Source: Hyphococcus aureus (GTDB lineage: Bacteria > Pseudomonadota > Alphaproteobacteria > Caulobacterales > Parvularculaceae). From it: a stretch of DNA of 64,000 bases. The notes beneath the pieces are model-generated. The model made no database searches, was not told where the DNA came from, and was given only the letters and a program-made list of their open reading frames with translations. Of this stretch, positions 61,606-64,000 are shown piece after piece; positions within the stretch are counted from its first letter, which is position 1; the number at the start of each line of letters is the position of its first letter. Location: the NCBI RefSeq assembly GCF_042643165.1, contig NZ_JBHRSH010000002.1, positions 1,240,001 through 1,304,000 of the forward strand, given 5' to 3'. Made by a program: the position numbers and the translations under genes.

Positions 61606-62091
61606 ATGAACTGGCTCATTCCACTTTCCGCAACGCAAACGGTTCTGCTGGCCGCGCTTGGTCTTAAAGTCGTCGCCATCGACATGCGCACAGACGATAT
61701 CGCCGAAGCCGTCAAGGCCCAGCCATCGCAACTCCAGACGCAAGCCGATCCCGCCGCGCTGTCATGGGACAATGCTCGTAGCGCCTCTTTAAGCGGCGAG
61801 GAAATGCGCAACATCCTGCGCGAAGAGATCGCCGCGCTCGAAACACTGGCGCGCGCCACATCCGCGCCAGCGCAGCCCGTCAAACCGCAACACACGCCGA
61901 AGCAAATCAAAACCGCCGCGACGGCTGTGGATCGCGAGATCAATTATTTCAGAAGCCGCGGCGCCATCGACGAAGTCGAAATGGCGAGCCTGCAGGCGAA
62001 GATAGCAAAATTACCTCTGGCCGAACGGCGCGCCGCGCTTTCGAGCCTCACCAAAGCCATGAGCAAGGGTGAAATCGACGGCTGGATGTAA
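61606..62091 (+). CDS. Cassette protein A1: membrane-anchored helical protein
   Basis: 161 residues. It starts NWLIPLSATQTVLLAALGLKV, one membrane helix, then DMRTDDIAEAV, a variable linker rich in Ala/Pro/Gln, a helix (SGEEMRNILREEIAALETLA), and a C-terminal domain (AVDREINYFRSRGAIDEVEM, then LPLAERRAALSSLTKAMSKG). The protein from 62829 matches it along its length. The AGGGGGC before the ATG is a good ribosome site. Followed after 33 bases by B1. Probably a periplasmic or cytoplasmic coiled protein attached to the inner membrane; function unknown. Confidence 0.85.
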   Translation: MNWLIPLSATQTVLLAALGLKVVAIDMRTDDIAEAVKAQPSQLQTQADPAALSWDNARSASLSGEEMRNILREEIAALETLARATSAPAQPVKPQHTPKQIKTAATAVDREINYFRSRGAIDEVEMASLQAKIAKLPLAERRAALSSLTKAMSKGEIDGWM

Positions 62092-62124
62092 TGACACCGG
62101 AACCTAACAGAGGGAGATACTAAC

Positions 62125-62547
62125 ATGACACTGAACCGTAAATATCTGATCGGCGGCCTCGCCGCAGCCTTCACCTCCACCGCCGCCATCGCCGGCATGG
62201 TGCAGCCCGCGCCCGTGGATGTGGACCTCACTACGTTCTTCGCCGGCGGCGACATGCTGAGCGCCCGCTACGCCCCGAACAAGAATGAGTTCATCGGTTG
62301 CGGCGTGCGCAAATTCGATGATGGCGTTGGCGGCGCCACGGCCTTTGGTTTTTGCCAGGCTGAAGACGCTGACGGCGAACGCGCTTTTTGCAACACCGAC
62401 AATGAAGACCTCCTCGACGCTATCGAGGCGAGCGCAGACTATGGCTATGTGACTTTTAGCTGGGATGAAAAAACCGGTCAGTGCACCCGCATCGGCTTTT
62501 CCAACCAGTCCTTCTATGTGCCGCCAAAAGTCGGCAGCAATCTTTAA
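62125..62547 (+). CDS. Cassette protein B1: secreted four-cysteine protein
   Basis: 140 residues with a signal peptide (YLIGGLAAAFTSTAAIAG). The mature part begins VQPAPVDVDL and shows four conserved cysteines (FIGCGVRK; GFCQAEDADG; RAFCNTD; GQCTRIGFSNQSFY), likely two disulfides. The protein from 63381 shares all four and the flanking residues. Acts outside the inner membrane. Family not recognised. A GAGGGAGA site lies before its ATG. Confidence 0.88.
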   Translation: MTLNRKYLIGGLAAAFTSTAAIAGMVQPAPVDVDLTTFFAGGDMLSARYAPNKNEFIGCGVRKFDDGVGGATAFGFCQAEDADGERAFCNTDNEDLLDAIEASADYGYVTFSWDEKTGQCTRIGFSNQSFYVPPKVGSNL

Positions 62548-62828
62548 GCACTCAACTGAGTTTAGTTGCGTAAGCGGCGCCGGGCGGGTCAATCCCATCC
62601 GGCGCGCAGCTTTGTTGTGTGTTTATTTTTCGCCGCGCCCTTTCCTGCCAGATTGACAGCATTGCGGCATCGGCCCTAAATGTCAGTCAGGTTGCACGAT
62701 GGGGGACTTCTGTTGCAACGCGGCATCAACTTTCAACGCCTTGAGATGCGCAAAGCGCTTTTCGGAAATCTGCGCTCCGCGCGCAGGAAATCGTCGGCAT
62801 GCCGCGCCGGGAATGGCGATGGCTGCTT
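62548..62828. other. Intergenic region between the two cassette copies
   Basis: 281 bases. Contains CAACT...AGTTG, and a GCGCCGG/CCGGCGC hairpin (about 62577-62605) followed by a T-rich run that may end transcription of copy 1. No good ORF; the promoter of copy 2 is expected here. Confidence 0.35.
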
Positions 62829-63347
62829 ATGAAATGGCTGGTCCCGCTTTCGGCGTTCCAGACGCTGTTGCTTGTAATGCTGGGGCTTCACGCAATAAAG
62901 CTTGATATGCGTACGGATCAACTTGTTGAGTCAGTTGACACCCTGAACAAAGACTTGCAGCAAACCTCGCCCGCCGCGGCGCCGATTGAATGGGCAGAGG
63001 CGGCTACGGTCGGCGCCAACCTCACCGCGGACGACATTCGCATGATCATCCGCGAGGAGTATCAGACCATCGCCGCCGAAGACGGCGCCGTCGCACCTGT
63101 GCAGCGCGCAGCGAGCGCATCGCCCGCGCCGCAACAGACGGCGTCCTATAACCAGGGGCAAACCCTGCTCACGCAATCCGCGATCGATCAGGACCTTGAA
63201 ATTTACAAAAAGCGCGGCTCCATTTCCACGATCGAAATGGACCAGCTGCATGCACAGATAGCCGAACTGCCGCCAGAGGCCCGGCGCGCAGCGTTGATCC
63301 GCCTGACCAGGGCGATCAACAGCGGTGAGATCAAGGGCCAGTTCTAA
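62829..63347 (+). CDS. Cassette protein A2: paralogue of A1
   Basis: 172 residues from the ATG at 62829. KWLVPLSAFQTLLLVMLGLHA, then IKLDMRTDQLVESV, then TADDIRMIIREEYQTIA, QSAIDQDLEIYKKRGSISTI, EMDQLHAQIAELPPEARRAA and LIRLTRAINSGEIKGQF line up with A1. The C-terminal domain is the most conserved, the linker the least. It precedes B2 by 33 bases. An upstream extension of the frame to 62799 is not conserved in A1. Confidence 0.85.
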   Translation: MKWLVPLSAFQTLLLVMLGLHAIKLDMRTDQLVESVDTLNKDLQQTSPAAAPIEWAEAATVGANLTADDIRMIIREEYQTIAAEDGAVAPVQRAASASPAPQQTASYNQGQTLLTQSAIDQDLEIYKKRGSISTIEMDQLHAQIAELPPEARRAALIRLTRAINSGEIKGQF

Positions 63348-63380
63348 CACCGGATATTTTATCCTTGGAGGGAGACCATT

Positions 63381-63791
63381 ATGAAATTCAAATCTAAAAT
63401 TCTCGCAGCCGGCGTCGCTGTCGCATTCATATCGACCGCCGCTGTCGCCGGCTTCAAACAGCCCGCACCGGTTGATGTTGACCTCGTGAATCGCTTTGCG
63501 CAAGGCGACATGGTCTCGGCACAGCAAGCGAAAGACGATGTGACTTTCATCGGCTGCGGCGTCCGCAAGATTGCGACTGGCGCAGGCGTTGTCTCCACCG
63601 GCTTCTGTCAGGCAGGCGATGCGGACGAGGAGCAGTTCACCTGCTTCACGCAGGACCCGGACCTGCTCGCCGCGACGGCGTCGACCGCCGATTTCAGCTT
63701 TATCACCTTCGCATGGAATGAAGACGGCGAATGCACGCGAATCGGCTTTTCGACTCAGTCATTCTACTTGACCGATAAAATGGTCAAATAG
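63381..63791 (+). CDS. Cassette protein B2: paralogue of B1
   Basis: 136 residues. Signal peptide (ILAAGVAVAFISTAAVAG), then KQPAPVDVDLVNRFAQGDMV, FIGCGVRK, GFCQAGDADE, FTCFTQDPDLLA and GECTRIGFSTQSFY. Same four cysteines as B1. The GAGGGAGA ribosome site and the ACACCGGA just after the A stop are also shared, showing the whole A-B unit was duplicated. Confidence 0.88.
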   Translation: MKFKSKILAAGVAVAFISTAAVAGFKQPAPVDVDLVNRFAQGDMVSAQQAKDDVTFIGCGVRKIATGAGVVSTGFCQAGDADEEQFTCFTQDPDLLAATASTADFSFITFAWNEDGECTRIGFSTQSFYLTDKMVK

Positions 63792-63804
63792 CGCTGGCGT
63801 TCTA

Positions 63805-63841
63805 AGACATTGTGCGGGCCGCAAGACAATGTCTTGCGGCC
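63805..63841 (+). terminator. Overlapping alternative hairpins after cassette copy 2
   Basis: GGCCGCAAGAC (63817-63827) pairs perfectly with 63831-63841 through a 3-base loop. AGACATTGT (63805-63813) can instead pair with ACAATGTCT (63826-63834); the two stems exclude each other. Only a weak T run follows, so it is a terminator-like or attenuator-like element ending the B2 message. Confidence 0.5.
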
Positions 63842-63942
63842 GGTTTCTGTATCGAACCATACCGGGCCATCCGATAACGGACGATCCCGCCTGTCGCCTT
63901 CGCCCCTGAGCCGTGCTATATGGTCGTCAGGCAGGGGCGGGA

Positions 63943-64000
63943 ATGAATAATCTTTTCAAAGAACTACGGCGGCGCAACGTGTTCCGTGTCGCTGGCGTCT
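63943..64000 (+). CDS. Start of a TPR/adenylate-cyclase-type membrane protein, cut by window edge
   Basis: Nineteen codons are visible: NNLFKELRRRNVFRVAGV after the ATG, the usual N-terminus of a large family of membrane proteins with a winged-helix or cyclase part and TPR repeats, in which the RRNVFRV segment precedes the first membrane helix. GGGGCGGGA lies before the ATG. The rest is outside the window. Confidence 0.65.
   Translation, partial: MNNLFKELRRRNVFRVAGV

Noticed and set aside
61406..61609. 67-residue (or 50-residue from 61457) frame overlapping the start of cassette gene A1 by ATGA with a strong GGGGGAG site
   Set aside because: The sequence is Arg/Pro-rich without pattern, spans the Crp/Fnr-like box, A1 has its own ribosome site, and no equivalent precedes A2.
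1..64000. CRISPR array, tRNA or rRNA genes, transposase
   Set aside because: No regularly spaced repeats, no cloverleaf-like sequence, no rRNA core motifs and no transposase-like protein were seen by eye; a tRNA could still be missed without a covariance search.

Overview
The window looks like chromosomal DNA of a high-GC, aerobic alphaproteobacterium, probably from the Hyphomonadales/Parvularculales/Caulobacterales side of the class. Reasons: a complete gene transfer agent (GTA) head-tail cluster; the degP / response regulator / histidine kinase / glnE order; an HU gene; a class II DAHP synthase; and a Maricaulis/Xanthomonas-type acetylated arginine pathway. No rRNA, tRNA, transposase, integrase or CRISPR array was seen. 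Genes are densely packed and no gene-free stretch exceeds 300 bases.

Left part (1-14242). A truncated serine beta-lactamase-family protein and a sulfotransferase-like protein lie upstream of a two-subunit 3-oxoacid CoA-transferase and a convergent HxlR-type regulator. A small secreted protein follows, with a strongly folded 3' region that ends in a terminator. Next are class II DAHP synthase (shikimate pathway), a sugar oxidoreductase/aminotransferase pair and a KefB/C-type antiporter. A tightly coupled four-gene arginine operon then reads leftward: N-acetylornithine carbamoyltransferase, a cupin, a fused N-acetylglutamate synthase/kinase, and argC.

Middle part (14508-43053). This holds a PAS histidine kinase, an AT-rich orphan gene, a YcxB-like membrane protein with an Ala/Pro/Lys tail, and an amidohydrolase divergent from a gallate-dioxygenase-type enzyme. 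It continues with an ECF sigma / anti-sigma / periplasmic metal-sensor / EF-hand group and a three-gene operon of an FAD oxidoreductase, a degenerate flavoprotein-like partner and a GcvT-like protein. After that come glnE, HU, a two-component system and an HtrA protease, then an alpha/beta hydrolase-OsmC fusion, an unknown helical protein, a DnaJ-like co-chaperone, a DUF885 lipoprotein and an unknown multi-pass membrane protein.

GTA block (43097-56921, leftward). All expected parts are intact and in order: g1, terminase, portal, g3.5, prohead protease, capsid, connector, head closure, tail terminator, major tail protein, g10, a tiny g10.1, tape measure, g12, g13, peptidase and the large baseplate protein. 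Two palindromic repeat elements sit in gaps of this operon, and a perfect palindrome lies upstream of it.

Right part (57058-64000). A YcgN cysteine-cluster protein, a HisKA_2 sensor kinase whose conserved N-terminus lacks a normal start, a DUF2165 membrane protein, and a metal-binding HTH repressor divergent from a VOC protein across repeated operator-like sequences. A small ORF coupled to a flavodoxin-fold reductase follows. The most unusual part is a tandem duplication of a two-gene cassette (61606-63791): a membrane-anchored helical protein plus a secreted four-cysteine protein, twice, each pair 33 bases apart. I do not recognise this family; it is my main candidate for an undescribed system. 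The window ends in the first codons of a gene resembling TPR/cyclase-type membrane proteins.
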